Shown piece after piece: positions 1 through 5,328 of a stretch of 6,045 nt of DNA. This DNA comes from an uncultured Gammaproteobacteria bacterium (GTDB lineage Bacteria > Pseudomonadota > Gammaproteobacteria > UBA9214), in NCBI GenBank assembly GCA_905480305.1, contig CAJQPV010000168.1, positions 1-6,045 of the forward strand, read 5' to 3'. Numbering within the stretch: the first letter of the stretch is position 1; each line of letters begins with the position of its first letter. The notes under the pieces are model-generated. The model saw only the letters and a list, made by a program, of their open reading frames with translations. It made no database searches and was not told where the DNA came from. The position numbers and the translations under genes were made by a program.

Positions 1-280
1 CAAGGGCACTTCAGTTGAAATTATCAATACCTCGATCAACCAGACGTTTTCTCGAACCTTGATGACGTCTATTACCACCTTGCTGGTGCTGACATCCCTG
101 TTCGTGTTTGGCGGTGAAGTGATTCACACTTTCTCGTTGGCACTGATACTGGGTGTTGTTGTAGGTACTTATTCCTCGATTTACGTAGCCAGCGCCGTGA
201 CACTGGCGCTGGGTGTTACCAAGGCAGATCTGATGCCGCCTCCGGTAGAAGAAAAACAGGGTGATGGCAGTAGCGTCTAG
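1..280 (+). CDS. secF: Protein translocase subunit SecF, C-terminal part (5'-truncated)
   Basis: Inner-membrane subunit of the SecDF complex, which uses the proton gradient to help pull preproteins through SecYEG on the periplasmic side. Only the last 92 residues are visible; the first complete codon is at base 2 and the gene begins before the window. The fragment opens with the SecF-typical EIINTSINQTFSRTLMTS stretch. Two hydrophobic membrane segments follow, roughly residues 23-40 and 45-68 of the fragment, the second containing the conserved GVVVGTYSSIYVAS. A short polar tail (PPPVEEKQGDGSSV) ends at the TAG at 278-280. These are the last two of the family's six transmembrane helices. secD would be expected just upstream, outside the window. 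A strong hairpin follows 12 bp after the stop, so this is probably the end of the yajC-secD-secF transcript. Identification is from recalled family sequence and is firm. Confidence 0.96.
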   Translation, partial: KGTSVEIINTSINQTFSRTLMTSITTLLVLTSLFVFGGEVIHTFSLALILGVVVGTYSSIYVASAVTLALGVTKADLMPPPVEEKQGDGSSV

Positions 281-292
281 GCTGGTTGTTTG

Positions 293-338
293 CAGTCCGG
301 GAACGGCAAACCGTTCCCGGACTGATTGATCTGTTTTT
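293..338 (+). terminator. Probable rho-independent terminator after secF
   Basis: A perfect 14-bp inverted repeat (arms 293-306 and 311-324, GC-rich, with a CAAA tetraloop) begins 12 bp after the secF stop. The nearest T-run on the plus strand (334-338) starts about nine bases beyond the stem, later than in a textbook terminator. On the minus strand the sequence after the stem is not T-rich, so the element best serves secF. It could still act as a 3'-end stabilising or stopping hairpin for the convergent small ORF that ends at 338. Confidence 0.7.
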
Positions 339-610
339 CAGGATTTTCCGGCGCTTCCCGGAAACGGAATAACCGTGGCTTTTTCCCGCGGATTGTTCTC
401 GGCTTCTTCTACGGCGATGATTTCCATCTTGCCGGTCTCGCTGCCACTGCATACTTCGTTAGTAAAACCGTTCATACCTTGCAGAACATCATGCATGATC
501 ATCTCAAGTGCAGCACCATTAATTCTTTTGCTGTTCAATTTGACTGTCGCTCCCGGTGGGTGAGAATCGGTATTTTCAGCGTGGCGCTGTGGCAGATTAT
601 GTTCTGTCAT
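338..610 (-). CDS. Small hypothetical protein, unknown function (start uncertain)
   Basis: I do not recognise this protein. From the ATG at 610 it is 90 residues. It has no membrane segment or signal peptide. The N-terminal third is polar (His/Pro/Asn), followed by RINGAALEMIMHDVLQGMN, then an acidic stretch (MEIIAVEEAE) and a tail ending ATVIPFPGSAGKS. It has one Cys. The frame looks more protein-like than the opposite-strand ORF covering the same bases, which is rich in Cys, Phe and Arg. The start is unsettled. The frame opens with TTG at 643, but neither that codon nor the ATG at 610 has a clear ribosome site. A TTG at 538 lies 11 bases after GGGAG and would give a 67-residue protein. It lies downstream of suhB in the same orientation, about 130 bp away, and converges on secF. 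It may belong to the suhB transcript or use the AT-rich segment upstream. It could also be non-coding. Confidence 0.5.
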   Translation of the reverse strand: MTEHNLPQRHAENTDSHPPGATVKLNSKRINGAALEMIMHDVLQGMNGFTNEVCSGSETGKMEIIAVEEAENNPREKATVIPFPGSAGKS

Positions 611-660
611 GCGCTGGATATTGCATCGGCGCCGGGCCGTCAAACTTGAACCGGAATGGT

Positions 661-725
661 CGACATGCGAGTGCTTTAGGTTATTATTATTTGTATATAT
701 AACAGTTAGATAGATAAGACACTTC
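661..725 (-). promoter_or_regulatory. AT-rich spacer between suhB and the small ORF, possible promoter
   Basis: This stretch is much richer in A/T than its surroundings and holds several overlapping -10-like hexamers on the minus strand (TATATA, TATACA around 692-700). I could not find a convincing -35 at 16-18 bp, so a promoter for the small downstream ORF is only a possibility. No hairpin with a T-run, which would end the suhB transcript, is visible here. Confidence 0.25.
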
Positions 726-741
726 TATCCTGGTCGAGCAT

Positions 742-1536
742 TTAGCGAAGTTCTTCAATCACAAAGGGACGAATGGTTTTCAGGATTTCTGCAAACAGTT
801 TCGGATTGCCTGCCACAATGTTGCCACTTTCCAGGTGATCATGACCGCCGCTAAAGTCACTGCAGAGCCCGCCGGCTTCCTGTATCAGTAATACACCGGC
901 TGCCATATCCCAGATGCTCAGGCCTATTTCCCAGAAGCCGTCGAGACGCCCGGCGGCAACATAGGCAAGATCCAGCGCGGCAGAACCGGCGCGGCGGATG
1001 CCGGCAGTTTGCGGGAACAGTGCCCGGAACATCTCAAGATACACTTCCAGGTGTTGCTGTGATTTGAACGGAAAACCGGTACCCAGCAACGAACCATCAA
1101 GTGTTTTGCGATTGGTGACGCGAAGCCGCTGATCATTCAGCGTGGCGCCGGCACCGCGGCTGGCAGAGAATATTTCCTGGCGTAGTGGATCATAGACAAC
1201 GCCGAGCTCCAGCCGTCCCTTGTGACGCATGGCAATAGACACGGCAAACTGCGGAAAACCATGCAGGAAATTGGTGGTACCATCCAGCGGGTCAATAATC
1301 CACTGGTATTCATCGCCTTCCTGGAAACCGCTTTCCTCGGCGAGGATACCGTGACTGGGAAAGGCCTTGCGCAGAATATAAATAATTTCCTGCTCGGCCT
1401 GCCGGTCAACTTCGGTGACAAAATCATTACGGTCTTTTGTATGGATGGCAAGCGTATCCAGTTTGCCGAGATTGCGGATGATGACGTTACCGGCGCTACG
1501 TGCTGCACGTATCGCAATATTAAGCGTGGGATTCAT
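742..1536 (-). CDS. suhB: Inositol-1-monophosphatase family protein SuhB
   Basis: Mg2+-dependent phosphatase of the inositol monophosphatase superfamily, hydrolysing myo-inositol-1-phosphate and related sugar phosphates in the cytoplasm. In E. coli the same protein also joins the Nus complex that supports rRNA transcription; whether that holds here is inference. At 264 residues it has the usual family length. All metal-site motifs are present: E67-E68 in ILAEES, the DPLDGT box at 82-87 (D82, D85), GSA at 184-186, and WDMAAG at 209-214 with D210. The ATG at 1534-1536 is preceded by AGGA with a seven-base spacer, which supports this start. It lies 67 bp downstream of psd in the same direction and may be read through from it, although the gap can form two small hairpins. 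Proximity of suhB to secF is also seen in pseudomonads, from memory. Nothing is truncated. Confidence 0.95.
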   Translation of the reverse strand: MNPTLNIAIRAARSAGNVIIRNLGKLDTLAIHTKDRNDFVTEVDRQAEQEIIYILRKAFPSHGILAEESGFQEGDEYQWIIDPLDGTTNFLHGFPQFAVSIAMRHKGRLELGVVYDPLRQEIFSASRGAGATLNDQRLRVTNRKTLDGSLLGTGFPFKSQQHLEVYLEMFRALFPQTAGIRRAGSAALDLAYVAAGRLDGFWEIGLSIWDMAAGVLLIQEAGGLCSDFSGGHDHLESGNIVAGNPKLFAEILKTIRPFVIEELR

Positions 1537-1558
1537 GGTTTTTCCTGTCTGAGAATCT

Positions 1559-1590
1559 TGATGCGGGGCATCATACCGTGTCCGTCACGG
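1559..1590 (-). other. Two adjacent small inverted repeats in the suhB leader
   Basis: Between the psd stop and the suhB start there are two perfect short inverted repeats: TGATGC/GCATCA with a three-base loop (1559-1573) and CCGTG/CACGG with a five-base loop (1576-1590). Neither is followed by a T-run on the minus strand, so they do not look like terminators. They could fold in the suhB leader RNA or simply be chance structures. Confidence 0.3.
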
Positions 1591-1603
1591 CAAGAATAAT
1601 ATA

Positions 1604-2503
1604 TTACCGGCCGGTGCTATGTTCACACAGCTGTGCCAGCTGTTGTCCCAGTTGCACCGCTGTGCCGGCAAGCAGAGACTTGTCCCAGTTGATACGGTTC
1701 GGGCCAAACAGCAGGATTACCGTGGAACCCATGTTGAACCGGCCCATTTCGTCACCGCGTGCAAGATCGATAACAGGGCTGTCTTTCAGGTCGTGGCGGT
1801 TGCGCTTCAGGCGCATGCCCATGGACGGGTTGACCTGTCCGCCCCAGACAGTCTCCATGCAGGAGACGAAAATGGCGCCGACCATAATCAGGGCCATCGG
1901 ACCGGCCGGCGTCTCAAACAGGCTTACCAGTCGCTCGTTGCGCGCAAACAGGTTCGGGATTACCCGGGTGGTGTGCGGTGCAACGCTGAACAGCCGGCCA
2001 GGCACGTAGATCGTCTCAAGCAGTTTTCCCTGGCAGGGCATGTGAATACGGTGATAGTCACGCGGTGAAAGGTAGAGCGTGGCAAAATTGCCATTATCGA
2101 AGCTGGCAGCCTGTTCACTGTCGCCACCGAGCAGGCTGTTGACGGAATAGCTGTGTCCCTTCGCCTGAACGAGTTGGCCGGCGGTGATGTCGCCGATCTG
2201 GCTGACGCGTCCGTCCACCGGGCTGGCGATTGCGTGGACATCCTGCGGGAATGAACGTGCTCCGGGTTTCAGTGCGCGGGTAAAGAAGCTGTTAAAATCG
2301 GCATAATCCCCGGCGTTGGCTGCCGTTGCCTCCGACATATCAACATCAAAATAGCGAATAAACTGTTTGATTAACGGGTTCTTCCAGTAGCTACTATGCC
2401 AGCGGGTGGCATGCCTGACCAGGTGAGACAGTAGCTGGTGTGGCAAAAACAGCAGCGGCCAGGATTTCAGCTTATCCAGCAGGCTGGCATTATTGGCTGA
2501 CAT
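1604..2503 (-). CDS. psd: Phosphatidylserine decarboxylase proenzyme
   Basis: Membrane-associated pyruvoyl enzyme converting phosphatidylserine to phosphatidylethanolamine, the last step in making the main zwitterionic phospholipid. The 299-residue protein aligns along its length with the bacterial class-I enzyme, but lacks the acidic C-terminal tail that makes the E. coli protein about 20 residues longer. The self-cleavage triad is visible: D97 in SPVDG, H154 in YHRIHMP (with H151), and S260 in MGST. Cleavage between G259 and S260 would give a beta chain of 259 residues and an alpha chain of 40 residues carrying the pyruvoyl group. E. coli has LGST at that site; the Leu-to-Met change leaves the Gly-Ser bond intact. 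Other family stretches are YVPGRLFSV, NLFARNER and ETVWGG. The ATG at 2501-2503 has only a weak ribosome site. It starts 65 bp after the PCuAC stop, with suhB downstream in the same orientation. Confidence 0.96.
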   Translation of the reverse strand: MSANNASLLDKLKSWPLLFLPHQLLSHLVRHATRWHSSYWKNPLIKQFIRYFDVDMSEATAANAGDYADFNSFFTRALKPGARSFPQDVHAIASPVDGRVSQIGDITAGQLVQAKGHSYSVNSLLGGDSEQAASFDNGNFATLYLSPRDYHRIHMPCQGKLLETIYVPGRLFSVAPHTTRVIPNLFARNERLVSLFETPAGPMALIMVGAIFVSCMETVWGGQVNPSMGMRLKRNRHDLKDSPVIDLARGDEMGRFNMGSTVILLFGPNRINWDKSLLAGTAVQLGQQLAQLCEHSTGR

Positions 2504-2520
2504 GGTGTGTGCCTGTGACG

Positions 2521-2569
2521 AAAAATGGATACAGCAGGTGCCGGGTAAAGCAATCGGGCAGTATCTGCT
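2521..2569 (-). terminator. Weak imperfect hairpin between PCuAC and psd, possible attenuator
   Basis: On the minus strand, just at the PCuAC stop, AGCAG...TGCC can pair with GGCA...CTGCT (2532-2569), giving nine pairs broken by an asymmetric internal loop around a 14-base apical loop. A five-T run follows within about eight bases (2521-2525). It is a poor terminator by eye. It might partly uncouple psd from the copper genes, or be insignificant. Confidence 0.2.
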
Positions 2570-3024
2570 TAATGGTGATGATGTGAATGATCTTCGCCTG
2601 TTTTGCGAATGACCGGTGCCGTGGCAGATAACTGCTTGCCATTATTCATGTGTATGATCAGGGTCACCGTTTCGCCTGCAGTAAGTGTGCGTAGCGGATC
2701 AAACAGCATCAGGTGGTGGCCTCCAGGCTCCAGCATGAGCTGTCCACCTGCAGGGACTTCCAGCTGCTTAACCGGTAGCATGCGTGCGACACCCGCTTCG
2801 ATAACCGTGCGGTGTATCTCCGCATTTTTAAAATCAGGGCTGCTGATTGCTGTGACGGTCACGGTGTTATCATCTGTGTTAACAAGTGTCAGGTAAGCGG
2901 CCAGTACGCGGGATGTGGGGGGGGCTTCACGAACCCATGGCTCGCTGACCTGCAGTCCTGAATCCGCCCCGGCCAGTGATGTTGCGGCTAATAGTATGAC
3001 GGTAATGAGTGCATGTTTAATCAT
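2569..3024 (-). CDS. Periplasmic copper chaperone PCuAC family protein
   Basis: Copper(I)-binding periplasmic protein of the PCuA(C) family, which supplies copper to the CuA site of cytochrome c oxidase, often together with a SCO protein. The 151-residue product begins with a typical signal peptide: basic start, hydrophobic core at about residues 5-19, and likely cleavage after A20 in LAGA-DS. The metal motif HX10MX21HXM is complete: H71, M82, H104 and M106. The tail ends HSHHHH, a His-rich end that could add a Cu(II) or metal-capture site. Its ATG overlaps the SCO stop codon by 4 bp (ATGA), implying translational coupling. Codons 34-36 contain a run of eight C residues (2917-2924 on the plus strand read as G), which is prone to slippage. 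No oxidase genes are in the window, so the partner oxidase is inferred. Confidence 0.94.
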   Translation of the reverse strand: MIKHALITVILLAATSLAGADSGLQVSEPWVREAPPTSRVLAAYLTLVNTDDNTVTVTAISSPDFKNAEIHRTVIEAGVARMLPVKQLEVPAGGQLMLEPGGHHLMLFDPLRTLTAGETVTLIIHMNNGKQLSATAPVIRKTGEDHSHHHH

Positions 3025-3668
3025 TGATAGGCCTGCAGCATTTTTTTGAAGTCGCCAGCGATAGCATCGGCTGACAGTGGTGGCGAGAAGACCGCGTGGT
3101 AACGGCCATCGGGGTCAAACAGGAATACGCTGGCACTATGATCCACCAAATAGCCACTGGCGCCTTCTTCTGGCTGCGCGCGAATGTGCAGCACGCCGAG
3201 TTGTCGGGTGATTTGTTCAATACCCTCCGGAGTACCGGTAACGCCGATAAAGTCAGCGTTAAAATAGCTGACAAACTGTGCCAGTTGTTCGGGTGTGTCG
3301 CGCTCCGGATCAACACTGAGAAACACAAAGCGAATATCTTCATCAAGGTCGCCGAGTTTCCGTGCCACGCTGTTCAGAATAGACAGTGTCGTCGGGCATA
3401 CGTCGGGGCAGTGGGTGTAACCAAAAAATATAAATGACCAGCGATCCTTGAGCACGCTGTTGTCAAAAACCGCGTTGTTATGGTCGATCAGTGAGAAGGA
3501 GGCGATTTCCCTGGCTTCCGGAAAGCGGGTGGCGTCCAGTTCATCCTGGACTGAGTTGTGCTCTAATACTGCCCGGGCTGCCCAGATGCCGGCTGCCATG
3601 GCCAGCGCGGCCACGATGATGGCGATCAGGATACGTTTGAACCCGGATTGTTTGTTATCGGTAGACAT
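3021..3668 (-). CDS. SCO1/SenC family copper-binding thioredoxin-fold protein
   Basis: Membrane-anchored periplasmic protein that helps assemble the CuA centre of cytochrome c oxidase, as copper donor or thiol reductant. Numbering from the ATG at 3668 gives 215 residues. A single N-terminal membrane anchor spans about 12-31 and is followed by a thioredoxin-like domain. The copper ligands are C87 and C91 in CPDVC plus H177 in VDHS, and the family segment DPERDTP sits at 120-126. An in-frame TTG two codons upstream (3674) is better spaced from a GGA-type ribosome site than the ATG, so a 217-residue form is possible; the effect is negligible. The stop overlaps the PCuAC start. The gene diverges from prmB with a spacer of about 100 bp that contains an inverted repeat. 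Cofactor residues are all present, so it is likely functional. Confidence 0.94.
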   Translation of the reverse strand: MSTDNKQSGFKRILIAIIVAALAMAAGIWAARAVLEHNSVQDELDATRFPEAREIASFSLIDHNNAVFDNSVLKDRWSFIFFGYTHCPDVCPTTLSILNSVARKLGDLDEDIRFVFLSVDPERDTPEQLAQFVSYFNADFIGVTGTPEGIEQITRQLGVLHIRAQPEEGASGYLVDHSASVFLFDPDGRYHAVFSPPLSADAIAGDFKKMLQAYQ

Positions 3669-3700
3669 GGACAAGGATTATTCCACAACAGTCGTCTGCG

Positions 3701-3719
3701 ATACACTGTTTTGGTGTAT
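3701..3719. promoter_or_regulatory. Inverted repeat ATACAC-N7-GTGTAT, candidate operator
   Basis: A perfect 6-bp dyad separated by seven bases lies in the middle of the divergent SCO/prmB spacer, 33 bp from the SCO start and about 50 bp from the prmB start. The shape and position suit a dimeric regulator. The sequence does not match the CueR-type copper box (ACCTTCC/GGAAGGT) that I know. A chance dyad cannot be excluded. Confidence 0.3.
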
Positions 3720-3723
3720 TAAA

Positions 3724-3748
3724 GAGGCGGGTAAAACCAATACGCCTC
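3724..3748 (+). other. Inverted repeat upstream of prmB, possible leader hairpin
   Basis: GAGGCG (3724-3729) pairs with CGCCTC (3743-3748). Inside the loop, GGT/ACC can pair around AAA, giving a small nested hairpin. It ends 19 bases before the prmB ATG, so it could form in the prmB leader RNA. No T-run follows. Its function is unknown. Confidence 0.3.
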
Positions 3749-3767
3749 AAAAGGTTTGGGCATAGTG

Positions 3768-4694
3768 ATGAGTGAACCAGAGAAAACGGCGCGAGCACTT
3801 ATAGCATGGGGTGCTGAAAGTTTTGATGAGGCCGGGCTGGTCTGTGGGCATGGTACTGACAATTCCCTGGACGAGGCGGCAGCGCTGGTTTTACACAGTT
3901 TGTCGATTGACTACGACCAGCCGGACTCGGTGCTGGACATGCCGCTTGCCGAGCCTGATTTTGTGCGCGCACGGGAGTTGCTGGAGCTGCGTGTAAAAAC
4001 CCGCCGCCCGGCTGCCTATCTGACGGGCGAAGCATGGTTTGCGGGGATGCCGTTTTTTGTTGATGAGCGGGTGCTGGTGCCGCGTTCACCCATTGCCGAG
4101 TTGATAGCAGCCCGCTTCTCACCCTGGATAGATCCGCATCGTATCGGCAATATCGTCGATATTGGTACCGGTAGTGGATGTATTGCCATTGCCTGTGCAA
4201 CGGCTTTTCCGCAAGCAAGGGTTGATGCTACCGATGTCTCCAGCGAAGCGCTGGATGTCGCCCGTATTAATGCGGCACGACACGGTCTGGAAGCACGCGT
4301 TAATCTGATCGAATCTGACCTGTTTGCGGCATTGGCAGGTAAAACCTATGACATTATCGTTTCGAACCCGCCCTATGTGCCGCGCGAGGAAGTCGAGCAG
4401 CTAGCCGATGAGTTCCATCATGAGCCGGAATCCGGGCTGCTGGCCGGCGATGACGGTCTGGATATTGTGGTACGCATGCTCAGCAAGGCAGCCAACCACC
4501 TCGCTGCAGACGGGATACTGGTCGTGGAAGTAGGGTATACCCATGAGGCATTGCAGGCACAGTACCCGCAAGTGCCCTTTATTTGGCTTGATTTTGAAAA
4601 CGGTGGAACCGGGGTGTTCTTGCTGGAAGCGGCGGTGCTGCAAAAACACCAGGCAATCTTTGATCACGTGGCTCAGCAACGCAGTGCCAGCTGA
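3768..4694 (+). CDS. prmB: 50S ribosomal protein L3 N5-glutamine methyltransferase PrmB
   Basis: SAM-dependent cytoplasmic enzyme that methylates a glutamine side chain of ribosomal protein L3, aiding ribosome assembly. The 308-residue protein has an N-terminal helical recognition domain (about 1-110, including RRPAAYLTGEAWFAG and VPRSPIAELI). The latter stretch favours PrmB over the release-factor enzyme PrmC. A Rossmann methyltransferase domain follows, with the SAM loop DIGTGSG at 131-137, acidic D156, ESDLF around 184, and the glutamine-binding NPPY at 200-203. The tail carries FENGGTGVFLL. The frame stays open to a TTG at 3756. I chose the ATG at 3768, with GGG seven bases upstream; the GTG at 3765, ten bases after AAAAGG, is nearly as good. 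The next small gene begins 25 bp after the stop, so they are probably co-transcribed. prmB near aroC is a common gammaproteobacterial arrangement. Confidence 0.95.
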   Translation: MSEPEKTARALIAWGAESFDEAGLVCGHGTDNSLDEAAALVLHSLSIDYDQPDSVLDMPLAEPDFVRARELLELRVKTRRPAAYLTGEAWFAGMPFFVDERVLVPRSPIAELIAARFSPWIDPHRIGNIVDIGTGSGCIAIACATAFPQARVDATDVSSEALDVARINAARHGLEARVNLIESDLFAALAGKTYDIIVSNPPYVPREEVEQLADEFHHEPESGLLAGDDGLDIVVRMLSKAANHLAADGILVVEVGYTHEALQAQYPQVPFIWLDFENGGTGVFLLEAAVLQKHQAIFDHVAQQRSAS

Positions 4695-4719
4695 AAATTA
4701 TTGATGAGGTGAAAGTAAA

Positions 4720-5037
4720 ATGAATGGACATCCAAAAACGGCGGAAGAATATGTGCGGCTTGTTGACCAGGCACTGGATGAACTCGGTGATATTCTTGAA
4801 GCAGCCAGTTATGACTTTGATGATGTTGAGAGCAACGTGGGTTTTATCGAGGCATTGAAAAAAGAGCTGACAGAAATGCGGGAGAGGATGCGGGACGGCA
4901 GCTATCAGTTTGGCCGGAATGACTTGCCGCTGATGCGTATCGTGAAGAAACACACTGAAAAAGATCTGCCCTGTGTTCGGCTGTTTTACCTGATCAACCA
5001 GACCCATAGACAGGGTCTGGATACATCGGACAGCTGA
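4720..5037 (+). CDS. Conserved-looking hypothetical protein downstream of prmB
   Basis: A 105-residue soluble protein whose family I cannot name. It has no signal peptide or membrane segment. Residues about 7-65 look strongly helical and acidic, with runs such as LVDQALDELGDILEAA and ALKKELTEMRERM that could form a helical hairpin or short coiled coil. The second half (FGRNDLPLMRI, then LPCVRLFYLIN) is more hydrophobic and contains the only Cys. The ribosome site GAGGTGA (4706-4712) is strong and ideally spaced seven bases before the ATG, so translation is very likely. With only 25 bp separating it from prmB, it is almost certainly in the same operon. That hints at a link to translation or ribosome assembly, but nothing in the protein itself shows a function. 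A hairpin-forming repeat lies inside its 3' end. Confidence 0.88.
   Translation: MNGHPKTAEEYVRLVDQALDELGDILEAASYDFDDVESNVGFIEALKKELTEMRERMRDGSYQFGRNDLPLMRIVKKHTEKDLPCVRLFYLINQTHRQGLDTSDS
4998..5020. repeat. Perfect 8-bp inverted repeat near a convergent gene end
   Basis: CCAGACCC (4998-5005) and GGGTCTGG (5013-5020) form a perfect dyad with a seven-base loop, inside the last codons of the 105-aa gene. A smaller dyad, AGCTG/CAGCT, spans its stop (5032-5045). Neither has a T-run on either strand. Because two genes converge here with only 10 bp between them, the structure may mark or protect transcript ends. It could also just reflect coding sequence. Confidence 0.35.
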
Positions 5038-5047
5038 TTACAGCTTG

Positions 5048-5248
5048 TTAGCCTCTCGGGCGGTAGATCAGGCCGGGCCTGATTAACAACTCGTCCTTGT
5101 TGAGCTGTTCGAGCGGGAATTCTCCGTCAACACTTTCGGCTATACGGTCAAAAACATAGGTGCCACTGGCTGATTCGATGGTCTGGAAGATTGGCTGCCC
5201 CATGTAGTTGCCGACATGTGAGCCCTGGTGTATGTCTGTTCGCGCCAC
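5048..5248 (-). CDS. Small hypothetical protein, 66 aa, unknown function
   Basis: I do not recognise this protein. The 66 residues carry no Cys, no signal peptide and no membrane segment. The visible character is a Gly/Gln-rich start (GSHVGNYMGQPIFQTIE), a central SGTYVFDRIAE that could be a beta strand, an acidic middle, and a Pro/Arg end (LIRPGLIYRPRG). The start codon is GTG, supported by a textbook AAGGAG six bases upstream, so the gene is probably real despite its size. It lies opposite to its neighbours, converging with the 105-aa gene (10 bp between stops) and diverging from aroC. It thus sits as a lone reversed gene within the prmB-aroC neighbourhood. No function can be inferred from the sequence or the context. 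Confidence 0.8.
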   Translation of the reverse strand: MARTDIHQGSHVGNYMGQPIFQTIESASGTYVFDRIAESVDGEFPLEQLNKDELLIRPGLIYRPRG

Positions 5249-5254
5249 GATATT

Positions 5255-5260
5255 CTCCTT
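5255..5260 (-). promoter_or_regulatory. Strong ribosome binding site fixing a GTG start
   Basis: AAGGAG on the minus strand, six bases before the GTG at 5246-5248. It is among the strongest Shine-Dalgarno sites in the window and is the main reason to accept the 66-aa gene and its non-ATG start. Confidence 0.75.
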
Positions 5261-5328
5261 GCTGACTGGTTCCGGATTGTGCTTGAGGGCTATCGGTTGC
5301 TGATATCATATCTTTAACCAACAAGGGG

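Larger units (their letters stand above)
3669..3767 (+). promoter_or_regulatory. Divergent intergenic region between SCO and prmB
   Basis: This 99-bp spacer should carry promoters for both the copper-chaperone pair (leftward) and prmB (rightward). I see AT-rich hexamers such as TATTAA near 3716-3721, but no convincing -35/-10 pair in either direction. It contains two inverted repeats, described separately. Strand is nominal because the region would serve both directions. Confidence 0.5.

Noticed and set aside
258..260. Met in place of Leu before the Gly-Ser cleavage site of Psd (MGST instead of LGST)
   Set aside because: It is a conservative change that keeps the cleaved Gly-Ser bond and the D97/H154/S260 triad. 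I believe it also occurs in other bacterial enzymes. The coordinates given here are residue numbers in Psd, not bases.
326..649. Plus-strand ORF of 107 codons opposite the small hypothetical gene
   Set aside because: Its product is rich in Cys, Phe, Arg and Ser with no recognisable order and no good ribosome site. The minus-strand frame is more plausible.
657..737. Direct repeat TGGTCGA at 657 and 731 flanking the AT-rich spacer
   Set aside because: At seven bases it is too short to be an insertion footprint, and no element or terminal inverted repeats lie between the copies.
1222..1599. Plus-strand ORF of 125 codons across the 5' half of suhB
   Set aside because: It is antisense to a gene with complete family motifs and is best explained as a shadow frame.
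1578..2068. Overlapping plus-strand ORFs of 143 and 149 codons opposite psd
   Set aside because: Both lie within the fully recognised psd coding sequence and have the low-complexity look of antisense frames.
3041..3047. A7 run on the coding strand near the end of SCO, considered as a frameshift site
   Set aside because: The codon phase (TTC AAA AAA ATG) does not fit the usual -1 slippery heptamer, and the 4-bp stop/start overlap already explains coupling to PCuAC.
5312..5320. TCTTTAAC upstream of aroC, resembling the boxA antitermination element of rRNA operons
   Set aside because: An eight-base match is expected by chance roughly once in five such windows when both strands are counted. There is no boxB or rRNA context, and a start near 5364 would leave it untranscribed.
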